A DNA stretch of 64,000 nucleotides. It comes from Cellulomonas flavigena DSM 20109 (GTDB lineage Bacteria; Actinomycetota; Actinomycetes; Actinomycetales; Cellulomonadaceae). Within the stretch, counting starts at the first letter, position 1. Each line of letters opens with the position of its first letter. The DNA lies in assembly GCF_000092865.1 (NCBI RefSeq), contig NC_014151.1:3162001-3226000 (forward strand), in the 5' to 3' direction. Below the pieces are notes generated by a model. That model made no database searches. It had not been told where the DNA came from and saw only the letters and a list, made by a program, of their open reading frames with translations. The translations under genes and the position numbers were made by a program. Below are positions 49,310 to 56,691 of the stretch, piece by piece.

Positions 49310-50428
49310 ATGGCCACGCCCACCACCCTCCGCCGTGCCTCCGCGGTCGCCACCGCGGCCCTGGCGCTGCTGCTGGCACCGCTCACCACCCACGGTGCGT
49401 CCGCGGCTGCGCCGTCCTCCGACCTGCCCGCCGGCATGGTCGAGGCGCTCGAGCGCGACCTCGGCGTCCCGCGCGCCGAGGCCGCGCAGCGGCTCGCGTT
49501 CCAGAAGGACGCCGCCACCAAGGTCCGCACGCTCACGCAGGCTCTCGGGTCGACGTACGCGGGCGCCTGGGTCGACCCCGCCGCCGGCACCGTGCACGTC
49601 GCCTCGACGACGCCGTCGAAGGTGCGCGGGCCGATGGCCGCCGGCGTCACCGCGGTCGCCGCCGAGCGCTCGCTCGGCCAGCTCGAGGCCCTCGGGGCCC
49701 GGCTCGACGCGGCCGGCCCGTCGGCCGCGGTCGCCACCTGGTACGTCGACGTGCCGACCAACAAGCTCGTCGTCGAGTCGGTCGGCGACACCGCGGCGGC
49801 CGCCGACGCCGTCGCCGCCGCGGGCCTGCCTGCCGACGCCGTGACGCTCGCGACCACCGAGGCGCCACGGACGTTCGTCGACGTCATCGGCGGCAACGCG
49901 TACTACATCAACGCGAGCAGCCGCTGCTCGGTCGGCTTCGCGGTCGAGGGCGGGTTCGTCACCGCGGGCCACTGCGGGCGCGCGGGCGCGAGCACGTCGT
50001 CACCGTCGGGGACCTTCCGCGGCTCGTCGTTCCCCGGCAACGACTACGCGTGGGTCCAGGTCGCCTCGGGCAACACGCCGCGCGGGCTGGTGAACAACCA
50101 CTCGGGCGGCACGGTGCGCGTCACCGGCTCGCAGCAGGCCGCGGTCGGCTCGTACGTGTGCCGATCGGGCAGCACGACGGGATGGCGGTGCGGCTACGTC
50201 CGGGCGTACAACACGACCGTGCGGTACGCGGAGGGCTCGGTCTCGGGCCTCATCCGCACGAGCGTGTGCGCCGAGCCGGGCGACTCCGGCGGCTCGCTGG
50301 TCGCCGGCACGCAGGCCCAGGGCGTCACGTCGGGCGGGTCCGGCAACTGCCGCTACGGGGGCACGACGTACTTCCAGCCCGTGAACGAGATCCTGCAGGC
50401 CTACGGTCTGCGTCTCGTCCTGGGCTGA
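49310..50428 (+). CDS. Secreted S1E serine protease (streptogrisin/69B4-like), prepro form
   Basis: A 372-residue preproenzyme. Residues 1-33 are a signal peptide; 34 to about 188 are the alpha-lytic-type pro-region needed for folding; the mature protease starts near FVDVIGGNAYYI. The triad is His221 (TAGHCG), Asp245 (GNDYAWV) and Ser326 (GDSGGS). Cysteine pairs fit SRCSVG/AGHCG, YVCRSG/WRCGY and SVCAEPG/GNCRYGG. From memory the mature region is strongly similar to the Cellulomonas bogoriensis 69B4 protease. Specificity is likely chymotrypsin-like. ATG 49310 has CGAGAGGCTCC upstream. Confidence 0.92.
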   Translation: MATPTTLRRASAVATAALALLLAPLTTHGASAAAPSSDLPAGMVEALERDLGVPRAEAAQRLAFQKDAATKVRTLTQALGSTYAGAWVDPAAGTVHVASTTPSKVRGPMAAGVTAVAAERSLGQLEALGARLDAAGPSAAVATWYVDVPTNKLVVESVGDTAAAADAVAAAGLPADAVTLATTEAPRTFVDVIGGNAYYINASSRCSVGFAVEGGFVTAGHCGRAGASTSSPSGTFRGSSFPGNDYAWVQVASGNTPRGLVNNHSGGTVRVTGSQQAAVGSYVCRSGSTTGWRCGYVRAYNTTVRYAEGSVSGLIRTSVCAEPGDSGGSLVAGTQAQGVTSGGSGNCRYGGTTYFQPVNEILQAYGLRLVLG

Positions 50429-50532
50429 CACGCTCGCGGCGGGCCCTCCCCTGCCCGTCGCGCGCCGGCCCCGGGTCGCCGACCGCGACCCGGGGCACCC
50501 AGCGGCCCGCGCCGTCCAGGCGGGCCGCGTGG

Positions 50533-50568
50533 CGGGTGGTGCGACCTCGGGGGGCGTCGCACCACCCG
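50533..50568. terminator. Bidirectional terminator after the protease gene
   Basis: CGGGTGGTGCGAC at 50533-50545 pairs perfectly with GTCGCACCACCCG at 50556-50568 around a ten-base loop, 105 bases after the protease stop and eleven before the stop of the opposing CDF gene. Confidence 0.75.
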
Positions 50569-50578
50569 TCGCCGGGGG

Positions 50579-51490
50579 TCAGGGGTGCAGGCCCCGCTCC
50601 CCGCCGTGCGACGCGGGCTCGAGCTGGAACGTGCAGTGGTCGACGTCGAAGTGGCCCGACAGGCACGCCCGCAGCGCCTCGAGCACGCGTCCGGTGCCGG
50701 CGCGGTCCAGCTCGTCGTCCGCCACGACGACGTGGGCCGACAGCACGGGGACGCCGGACGTGATGGTCCACGCGTGCAGGTCGTGGACCCCCACGACCCC
50801 GGGGACGCGCGTCATGTGCTCGCGCACGGCGTCGAGCTCGACGCCCGCCGGTGTCGCCTCCAGCAGCACGAGGGCGACGTCGCGCAGCAGCATCGCCGCG
50901 CGCGGCAGCACCAGCAGCGCGATGACGACCGAGGCGATGCCGTCAGCACGCGCGGCACCGGTGGCGAGCACCACGAGCGCCGCCGCCACGACCGCGACGG
51001 ATCCCAGGGCGTCACCGAGCACCTCGAGGTAGGCGCCGCGCACGTTGAGCGAGTCGTGACGCCCGCGGTGCAGCAGGAGCAGGCCGACCGCGTTCGCGGC
51101 CAGGCCCAGCAGCGCGACCCCCAGCATGAGCCGCGGCTCGACGTCACCGGGGTGGACCACGCGACGGATCCCCTCGACGAGCACGAGGACGCCCACGACG
51201 CCGACGACCAGCCCGTTGACGAGCGCCGCCAGGACCTCGGCGCGCTGCCAGCCGAACGTGCGGCGCGCGGTGGGCGGCAGTCCCGCGAGCACGCTCGCAC
51301 CGAGCGCGACGGCCAGCCCGGCGGCGTCGGTGAGCATGTGCCCGGCGTCCGCGACGAGCGCGAACGAGCCGGAGAGCAGGCCCCCGACGACCTCGACGGC
51401 CATCACGACGAGGGTCAGACCGAGCACCCACGCGAGCCGGCCGCGGTGGCGGGCGCTCGCCCCGGGGTGCGCGTGGTGGTGGCCCGTCAC
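50579..51490 (-). CDS. Cation diffusion facilitator metal exporter
   Basis: A 303-residue CDF transporter exporting Zn2+ or a similar divalent cation in exchange for protons. Six membrane segments are visible. The metal site is formed by FALVADAGHMLTD (HxxxD in helix II) and GAYLEVLGDALGS (helix V, xxxxD). The cytosolic C-terminal domain contains VHDLHAWTITSGVPVLSAHV. The N-terminus HHHAHPG may bind metal. The start GTG 51490 begins MTGHHH. It is monocistronic and convergent with the protease gene. Confidence 0.9.
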   Translation of the reverse strand: MTGHHHAHPGASARHRGRLAWVLGLTLVVMAVEVVGGLLSGSFALVADAGHMLTDAAGLAVALGASVLAGLPPTARRTFGWQRAEVLAALVNGLVVGVVGVLVLVEGIRRVVHPGDVEPRLMLGVALLGLAANAVGLLLLHRGRHDSLNVRGAYLEVLGDALGSVAVVAAALVVLATGAARADGIASVVIALLVLPRAAMLLRDVALVLLEATPAGVELDAVREHMTRVPGVVGVHDLHAWTITSGVPVLSAHVVVADDELDRAGTGRVLEALRACLSGHFDVDHCTFQLEPASHGGERGLHP

Positions 51491-51556
51491 GTCACCACCT
51501 CCCGTCGCCGCGACGTCGAGTCATCGCCGTCGAGCGATGCTAGCCCGGGCGGCCGG

Positions 51557-51910
51557 TCAGCCCCAGCCCAGCGCGTGGAGGCGGTCGTCGTCGATGCCGA
51601 AGTGGTGCGCGATCTCGTGGACCACCGTGACCGCGACCTCCTCGACGACCTCGTCCCGGTCCTCGCAGATCGCCAGCGTGGGGAGGCGGTAGACGAAGAT
51701 CCGGTCGGGCAGCGACCCGGCCGCCCAGAACTCCCCCCGCTCGGTCAGGGGCGTGCCCTCGTACAGACCCAGGAGGTCGGGCTCGTCGGCCGGAGCCTCG
51801 TCCTCGACCAGCACGACGACGTTGTCCATCATCGCCGCGAGCTCCTCCGGGATCTCGTCCAGGGCGTCGCGGACCGCGTCCTCGAACTCCTCACGCGTCA
51901 TCTCGACCAC
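51557..51910 (-). CDS. Minimal zincin metallopeptidase (PF06262-like)
   Basis: A 117-residue single-domain zincin. The active site is VTVVHEIAHHFGIDDDRLH, the HExxHxxGxxD-like motif in which two His and the later Asp bind zinc and Glu is the base. The family, common in actinobacteria, is a minimal metallopeptidase fold with unknown substrate. GTG 51910 gives the usual VVEMTREEF start; ATG 51901 is an alternative. It stands alone upstream of the tRNA cluster. Confidence 0.85.
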   Translation of the reverse strand: MVEMTREEFEDAVRDALDEIPEELAAMMDNVVVLVEDEAPADEPDLLGLYEGTPLTERGEFWAAGSLPDRIFVYRLPTLAICEDRDEVVEEVAVTVVHEIAHHFGIDDDRLHALGWG

Positions 51911-52070
51911 GGCTCCATCCTGCCCTGTCGGAGCGCCCCCGACCCGGCGTCCTCCGTCGGCCCGCGCGACGCGCTGACCTGCGACGGGGATCCCGCTTTG
52001 GAGTTCCGGCCCCCACCCCGTATGCTCATCACCGGTCTTCCGACGCCTCGACGTCCGGGGCGGACAACCC

Positions 52071-52143
52071 GCCCTCATCGTCTAGCGGCCTAGGACCCCG
52101 CCCTTTCACGGCGGTAGCACGGGTTCGAATCCCGTTGGGGGTA
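52071..52143 (+). tRNA. tRNA-Glu (TTC anticodon)
   Basis: A 73-base cloverleaf: acceptor GCCCTCA/TGGGGGT with a terminal G-U pair, anticodon arm CCGCC-CTTTCAC-GGCGG (anticodon TTC), T-arm ACGGG-TTCGAAT-CCCGT. Discriminator A; no encoded CCA. Confidence 0.95.
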
Positions 52144-52197
52144 CGAGCAGGAGAGCAGTACAGCAGGAAGCTTCACGGTGGCTCAGGCCACCATCGA

Positions 52198-52271
52198 GGC
52201 CCCGTAGCGCAGTTGGTTAGCGCGCCGCCCTGTCACGGCGGAGGTCGCGGGTTCAAGTCCCGTCGGGGTCG
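52198..52271 (+). tRNA. tRNA-Asp (GTC anticodon)
   Basis: A 74-base cloverleaf: acceptor GGCCCCG/CGGGGTC, D-arm AGCGCAGTTGGTTAGCGC, anticodon arm CCGCC-CTGTCAC-GGCGG (anticodon GTC), T-arm GCGGG-TTCAAGT-CCCGT. Discriminator G, as is usual for tRNA-Asp; no encoded CCA. Confidence 0.95.
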
Positions 52272-52309
52272 CTGAGAGAGTCGGTCGAGAGATCGACTCC
52301 CTCGTGCGA

Positions 52310-52382
52310 GGCTCTGTAGCTCAGTTGGTAGAGCGTTCGACTGAAAATCGAAAGGTCACCGGATCGACGCCGGTCGGAGCCA
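52310..52382 (+). tRNA. tRNA-Phe (GAA anticodon) with unusual T-loop
   Basis: A 73-base cloverleaf: acceptor GGCTCTG/CGGAGCC, anticodon arm TTCGA-CTGAAAA-TCGAA (anticodon GAA), T-stem ACCGG/CCGGT. The T-loop reads ATCGACG, so position 54 is A where almost all tRNAs have T. Discriminator A; no encoded CCA. It is the last of three tRNA genes in a row. Confidence 0.93.
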
Positions 52383-52631
52383 CCTCAGACGGCCCCGCGG
52401 GACGCCCGCCGGGGCCGTCGCCGTGTCCGGGGCTCGTCGCCCGGATCTCCGCCGCACCGTGTGACCTCACCACGCGCCGGCGACACCCTCCGGACCGGGA
52501 TGTCCGAGTCGCCCGACGTGTGCGGCATGACTCACCCGGACGCCCGTCCACCTCGGGCCCATCGTCCCGGTCGGCGCGCGCACCTGCCTGCCTACGGTGG
52601 GAGCACGTTCCCACCGACCGAGGACACTCCC

Positions 52632-53063
52632 GTGACCACGACGACCGACCGCCCCCGCCCCCGCATCCTCGACCGCCTCACCGACCCCCTCGCCGAGCGC
52701 GCACGGGACCGGTTCGAGCGCGCGGAGGACAAGGTGCGCGCCACGGTCCAGCACGAGCTCGACGCCGTCGGCGCGAGCCTGCGGAGGCGCGCCGTGCGCA
52801 TCCGCCCCTCCGCGATCGCCTTCGCCGTCGCCGCCCTGCTGACGGTCGTCGGACTGCTGCTGTTCGCCACGGCGGCCGTCGTGGCCGTCGCGCAGGCCCT
52901 GCCGCTGTGGCTGGCCACGCTCGTCGTCGGCACGAGCCTGGTGCTGCTCGCCGCCGCGGCCGCCGCCTGGGGCCGCGCGATGCTGCCGACCACGAGTCCC
53001 GTGATCCCCGTGCCCCCGAGCACGCACCCGGCAGAGGAGCTCGTGCACCCCTGGGTCGACTGA
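52632..53063 (+). CDS. Hypothetical hydrophobic envelope protein, 143 aa
   Basis: A 143-residue protein with an N-terminal helical region (LAERARDRFERAEDKVRATVQHELDAVG) predicted to be amphipathic, then two membrane segments (IAFAVAALLTVVGLLLFATAAVVAV and WLATLVVGTSLVLLAAAAAA) and a proline-rich end. The layout mirrors the holin-X-like next gene, 111 bases downstream, and the two plus DUF3618 look like a small envelope locus. GTG 52632 follows GAGGACACTCC. Confidence 0.65.
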   Translation: MTTTTDRPRPRILDRLTDPLAERARDRFERAEDKVRATVQHELDAVGASLRRRAVRIRPSAIAFAVAALLTVVGLLLFATAAVVAVAQALPLWLATLVVGTSLVLLAAAAAAWGRAMLPTTSPVIPVPPSTHPAEELVHPWVD

Positions 53064-53174
53064 GCGCACGGACGCATCGGCAGGTACGCGACGCGTCGCG
53101 TCGCGCGCGGGCGCCCGGCCCGGCAGACTGAGGGTCCGGCAGCACCCGTCACTGCAGGTGAGGAAGTCCGTCGA

Positions 53175-53609
53175 ATGGTCACGTACACCGGTCGGTCGAG
53201 CGACCCGCGTCCCGACGCACCTGACGACCCGCGGTCGCTGGGCCGCCTGGTCGGCGACCTCAGCGAGCAGGCCACGCGCCTCGTCCGCGCAGAGATCGCT
53301 CTGGCGAAGGCCGAGCTGAGCGCCCGCGCGCAGCAGGTCGGCCTCGGTGCGGGCCTCCTCGTCGGGGCCGGCGTCCTCGCGCTCTACACGCTCACCGCGC
53401 TGCTCGCGACGGCGGTCCTCGGTCTCGCGACCGTGCTCCCGGCGTGGCTGGCCGCACTGATCGTGTCCCTCGTGCTGCTCGCGGTCACCGGGGTGCTCGG
53501 GCTGCTGGGCGTCCGGCACCTCAAGCGAGGCACCCCGCCGGTGCCCGAGCGCGCCATCGAGAACCTCCAGGCGGACGTGGACGCCGTGAAGAAGGGCCTG
53601 CAGCGGTGA
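53175..53609 (+). CDS. Phage holin superfamily (holin-X / PF07332-like) membrane protein
   Basis: A 144-residue membrane protein of the actinobacterial holin-X family. It has the family's amphipathic helix SLGRLVGDLSEQATRLVRAEIALAKAELSARA followed by two membrane segments. Despite the name these are chromosomal envelope proteins of unknown function, nearly always next to DUF3618. It overlaps the DUF3618 gene by four bases (GTGA). ATG 53175 is preceded by GGTGAGGAAGTCC. Confidence 0.82.
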   Translation: MVTYTGRSSDPRPDAPDDPRSLGRLVGDLSEQATRLVRAEIALAKAELSARAQQVGLGAGLLVGAGVLALYTLTALLATAVLGLATVLPAWLAALIVSLVLLAVTGVLGLLGVRHLKRGTPPVPERAIENLQADVDAVKKGLQR

Positions 53610-53893
53610 GCGACAAGGACTCGACCCCCACCCCGCAGGTCGCCGCCCTGGAGGCCGAGGTCGTGCTCGCGCGCGAGCAGCTCGCCGCCACGGTCGACGC
53701 CCTCGCCGACGAGGTCTCCCCGCAGCGTCAGGTCGAGCGCCTGCAGCAGCGGGCGCGGCGCCTCGTCTTCGACGCGACGGACGCTGCGGCCCTCCCCGAG
53801 GACCGCGCCCGCGCGCGCAAGGTGCTCGCCGTCGCCGGGGCGGTCGTCGCGCTGGTCGTCGTCGGCGTCGTCCGGCGCGTGACGCGTCACTGA
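53606..53893 (+). CDS. DUF3618 family protein
   Basis: A 95-residue protein with a DUF3618 helix (LEAEVVLAREQLAATVDALADEVSPQRQVERL) and a C-terminal membrane anchor (VLAVAGAVVALVVVGVVRRV). It is coupled to the holin-X gene by a GTGA overlap. Its function is unknown; the conserved pairing suggests the two products interact at the membrane. Confidence 0.82.
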   Translation: MSDKDSTPTPQVAALEAEVVLAREQLAATVDALADEVSPQRQVERLQQRARRLVFDATDAAALPEDRARARKVLAVAGAVVALVVVGVVRRVTRH

Positions 53894-53942
53894 CGCCCGC
53901 TCACCGGCCGGTCGCCACCGGGGCGAGCTCGCCGGCCGGGAT

Positions 53943-53966
53943 CCGTCCGATCCGCCCGCCGGACGG
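53943..53966 (+). terminator. Hairpin after the DUF3618 gene
   Basis: CCGTCCG at 53943-53949 and CGGACGG at 53960-53966 pair around a ten-base loop, 50 bases after the stop. The rest of the 315-base gap up to bldC shows only another GC-rich palindrome, ACGACGGCCGTCGT at 54077-54090, and no gene. Confidence 0.5.
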
Positions 53967-54208
53967 GCCCGGGCCCCCTGGGGAAGCTCGGAGGGCAGCC
54001 GCGGTCGTCCGCGGCCCCGGAACGCCCGTGGACAGCGCGACGGCCGCCGTCCCGAGCCCCGAGAGGGGTTCGACGGACGACGGCCGTCGTCGTGCGCGTG
54101 GTCACCCGCGACCGACAGCACGTCGGTCGTCGGAGCCTGCTCCGCCGGCGTCTCGCGCACTCCCCCGCGGTGCGCGCAGGACGGTCCCGACGGACGGCCC
54201 CGAGAACC

Positions 54209-54424
54209 TCAGGACTGCGGGTTGCTCCGTGGCTGCGGCACGCCGTTCAGCAGCTCGCGCACCTCGGACTCGCGGTACCGGCGGTGACCGCCGAGCGTGC
54301 GGATCGAGGAGAGCTTGCCGGACTTCGCCCAGCGCGTGACGGTCTTGGGGTCGACGCGGAACAACGTCGCAACCTCGGACGGCGTCAGGAGCGCTTCGGT
54401 CTCTGACGAGTGTGTGGTGGACAC
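54209..54424 (-). CDS. bldC: BldC-type MerR-like DNA-binding protein
   Basis: A 71-residue single-domain winged helix. It has the BldC sequence: ALLTPSEVATLFRVDPKTVT, RWAKSGKLSSIRTLGGHRRY and RESEVRELL. In Streptomyces BldC binds as head-to-tail oligomers on direct repeats and controls the timing of development; here, in a non-sporulating lineage, its targets are unknown. GTG 54424 follows GGGAGGTACAC. The neighbourhood bldC-DUF3073-purM-purF is typical of actinobacteria and supports the name. Confidence 0.88.
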   Translation of the reverse strand: MSTTHSSETEALLTPSEVATLFRVDPKTVTRWAKSGKLSSIRTLGGHRRYRESEVRELLNGVPQPRSNPQS

Positions 54425-54528
54425 GTGTACCTCCCTGGTCTGGCCGCCCCGGTCGGTGCTTCCTGGTTCACCTCTCGCACCGGGGCCGCGGGTGTTGGTA
54501 CTGAATCTGACACATCGGGCACTCCAGG

Positions 54529-54544
54529 ACACCTCCGGAGGTGT
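54529..54544. promoter_or_regulatory. Perfect 16-bp palindrome upstream of bldC
   Basis: ACACCTCCGGAGGTGT reads the same on both strands and lies 105 bases before the bldC start. It may be the operator of an unidentified regulator. Confidence 0.45.
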
Positions 54545-54733
54545 GCGACGTGCCGCCGGACCCGCCGTTCGGGGCCCGTCGTCCGCCACCACCTCCCTGG
54601 GGCGCCGTCGATGTACCCACCCTAAACCCGTCCGACTCGGGACACATCCCCTGCGAGCACTCGCGACCTGTCGCTCGATGGTGTGACTTCGCTCGCACGG
54701 GATTTTTCGCCCACTCGCGCTCACCCCTTCGGG

Positions 54734-55015
54734 TCAGCGCCGTGACCAGCAATGACGCCTCGAGTCGAACCGCATCGACGCCCCCACGTGGGTGAACAGG
54801 TGGACCATGAACGCGCTCCCGCGCCGGATCGGCGTGGAAATGTGATGTACGTCACACCTTCTGCGGGCCGGTGACCGGACTTTCCCGGACGACGTGCGCA
54901 CCATCCGGACCAGCGAGTCACGCCACGCCCGGGCGGCTGTCACGTCGCGGGCGCACTCGCGGGCGACGTGGGCGAGCCCACCCGCCGGCAGGTGGTCGGA
55001 ATGGATCGCGACCAT
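54734..55015 (-). CDS. Doubtful minus-strand frame in the bldC-DUF3073 gap
   Basis: The 684-base gap 54425-55108 has one candidate gene. From ATG 55015 the frame runs 93 codons; the first 45 (VAIHSDHLPAGGLAHVAREC, then RAWRDSLVRMVR) have strongly GC-biased third positions as real genes here do, but the later part loses this bias and overlaps the CRP-like site. No ribosome binding site is seen. A truncated or wrong frame is possible. Confidence 0.22.
   Translation of the reverse strand: MVAIHSDHLPAGGLAHVARECARDVTAARAWRDSLVRMVRTSSGKVRSPARRRCDVHHISTPIRRGSAFMVHLFTHVGASMRFDSRRHCWSRR
54841..54856. promoter_or_regulatory. CRP/GlxR consensus site
   Basis: TGTGATGTACGTCACA matches every defined position of the actinobacterial CRP/GlxR consensus TGTGANNTANNTCACA. 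It lies between divergent bldC and DUF3073, 253 bases before the latter. Confidence 0.6.
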
Positions 55016-55108
55016 GTACCGTTGCCACACGAAGAGACTCAACAGCACCCGGGGCCGCACGTGTGAGCACGGAGCCGCCCCGCTTCCACGTTAGAGGGGG
55101 TCGATGCC

Positions 55109-55315
55109 ATGGGGCGCGGCCGTCAGAAGGCAAAGCAGACGAAGGTCGCCCGGGAGCTGAAGTACTTCAGCCCGGACACCAACTACCGGGCTCTCGAGCA
55201 GGAGCTCACGTCGCGCAGCCGCAACGATGTCGTCACGGACAGCCGCCGCAGCGCGGTGGGCACGGACGACGACGATCCGCCGGGATGGGGCTGGCCCGGC
55301 GACGACGACCGCTGA
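55109..55315 (+). CDS. DUF3073 family protein
   Basis: A 68-residue basic-then-acidic protein conserved in actinobacteria. It starts MGRGRQKAKQTKVAREL and continues KYFSPDTNYRALEQELT, the family's signature, ending in an Asp-rich tail (TDDDDPPGWGWPGDDDR). Its function is unknown; it occurs almost always beside purM/purF and bldC. ATG 55109 is preceded by TTAGAGGGGGTCG. Confidence 0.88.
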   Translation: MGRGRQKAKQTKVARELKYFSPDTNYRALEQELTSRSRNDVVTDSRRSAVGTDDDDPPGWGWPGDDDR

Positions 55316-55344
55316 CGAGCGTCCGCGCGATCCCTCACCCGGTT

Positions 55345-55378
55345 CGCGGCCCGAGCAGATCCGTCTGCTCGGGCCGCG
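55345..55378. terminator. Terminator after DUF3073
   Basis: A 15-bp perfect stem (CGCGGCCCGAGCAGA at 55345-55359 with 55364-55378) and a four-base loop lie 29 bases after the DUF3073 stop. It faces the purM end, 191 bases further on. Confidence 0.82.
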
Positions 55379-55569
55379 TCGTGTTCGCGCGGGCGCTCGA
55401 GCGGGACGCCGCAGCCGTGGGGATCTCGTGAGGTCGCGCGCCTCACTCCGGTGGACGCCCGGGCGAGGACGCGGCGACGCCCTCGGTACACGGGTCGACC
55501 CGGGCCCGACGGCGCGACCGCCGGCACGCTGAGCCGGTGCCGCGCAGGCGCAGGACCGTCGCGCGCGCG

Positions 55570-56691
55570 TCAGCCGACCCGGTAGGTGCCGTGCAGCCGC
55601 ACGGCACCGCCCTGGACGCCCTTGGTGCCCGCCACGACGTCCGCGGCCGTGCCGTCGTCGTCACGCCGCTCGCGTACGGTCCCGAGCCGCCACGCGGGCA
55701 CCCCGCGCTGCGCCGCCGCACGCTGGACGTCGTCCGCGACCTCCGCGGACACGACCGCGACCATGCCGACGCCGAGGTTGAGGGTGTTCTCCAGGTCGCC
55801 CCACGGGACGGATCCGAGGCCCTGCACGAGCGAGAACACGGGCGGCAGGACCCATGAGGCCCGGTCGACGTCGGCGACCAGGCCGGGCGGCAGGACGCGG
55901 GCCACGTTGGCGGCGAGCCCGCCACCGGTGACGTGGCTGAACACGTGGACGCGGTCGGGCCCGAACTGCTCGACGAGCGCCAGGCAGTCGGCCGCGTAGA
56001 CGCGCGTGGGCTCGAGCAGCTCCTCGCCCAGGGTGCGCCCCAGCTCGTCGACGTGCCGCTCCAGCCCCCACCCGGCGACCTGCACGACGCGCCGCACGAG
56101 GGAGTAGCCGTTCGAGTGCAGACCGGACGACGCGAGCGCCACGAGCACGTCCCCCGCGCGCACGCGCTCGGGACCGAGCAGCTCGTCCGCCTCGACGACG
56201 CCCGTGGCCGCGCCGGCCACGTCGTACTCGTCGGGGCCCAGCAGGCCGGGGTGCTCGGCGGTCTCGCCGCCGACGAGGGCCGTCCCGGCAGCCGCGCAGG
56301 CCGCCGCGATGCCGCGCACGATCCCGGCGATACGCTCGGGCACGACCTTGCCGCACGCGATGTAGTCCGTCATGAACAGCGGCCTGGCGCCGACCACCAC
56401 GATGTCGTCGACGACCATGCCGACGAGGTCGAAGCCGATCGTGTCGTGCACGTCGAGCGCCTGCGCGATCGCGACCTTGGTGCCCACACCGTCCGTGGAC
56501 GTCGCGAGCAGCGGACGCCGGTACGCGGTGAGCGCCGCGGCGTCGTACAGCCCCGCGAACCCGCCGACCCCGCCGAGGACCTGCGGGCCGTGCGTGGCCC
56601 GTACGGCGTCCTTCATGAGCTCGACGGCCTTGTCGCCGGCCTCCGTGTCGACGCCCGCCGAGGCGTACGTGACCGGCTGCGGGGCGCTCAC
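55570..56691 (-). CDS. purM: Phosphoribosylformylglycinamidine cyclo-ligase (AIR synthetase)
   Basis: A 373-residue enzyme catalysing ATP-dependent ring closure of FGAM to AIR, the fifth step of purine synthesis. It shows TYASAGVDTEAGDKAVELMK, LLATSTDGVGTKVAIAQ (the family's signature), DLVGMVVDDIVVVGA, ALVGGETAEHPGLL and SHVTGGGLAANVARVLP. The length and order are normal for PurM. GTG 56691 overlaps the purF stop by four bases, so translation is coupled. Confidence 0.95.
   Translation of the reverse strand: MSAPQPVTYASAGVDTEAGDKAVELMKDAVRATHGPQVLGGVGGFAGLYDAAALTAYRRPLLATSTDGVGTKVAIAQALDVHDTIGFDLVGMVVDDIVVVGARPLFMTDYIACGKVVPERIAGIVRGIAAACAAAGTALVGGETAEHPGLLGPDEYDVAGAATGVVEADELLGPERVRAGDVLVALASSGLHSNGYSLVRRVVQVAGWGLERHVDELGRTLGEELLEPTRVYAADCLALVEQFGPDRVHVFSHVTGGGLAANVARVLPPGLVADVDRASWVLPPVFSLVQGLGSVPWGDLENTLNLGVGMVAVVSAEVADDVQRAAAQRGVPAWRLGTVRERRDDDGTAADVVAGTKGVQGGAVRLHGTYRVG

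Noticed and set aside
52071..52382. tRNA cluster as an integration site with a mobile element
   Set aside because: No integrase, direct repeat of a tRNA 3' end or foreign-composition block is visible next to the three tRNAs.
53175..53893. Holin-X-like gene as evidence of a prophage
   Set aside because: The family is chromosomal in actinobacteria, coupled to DUF3618, and no phage structural, lysin or integrase genes are present.
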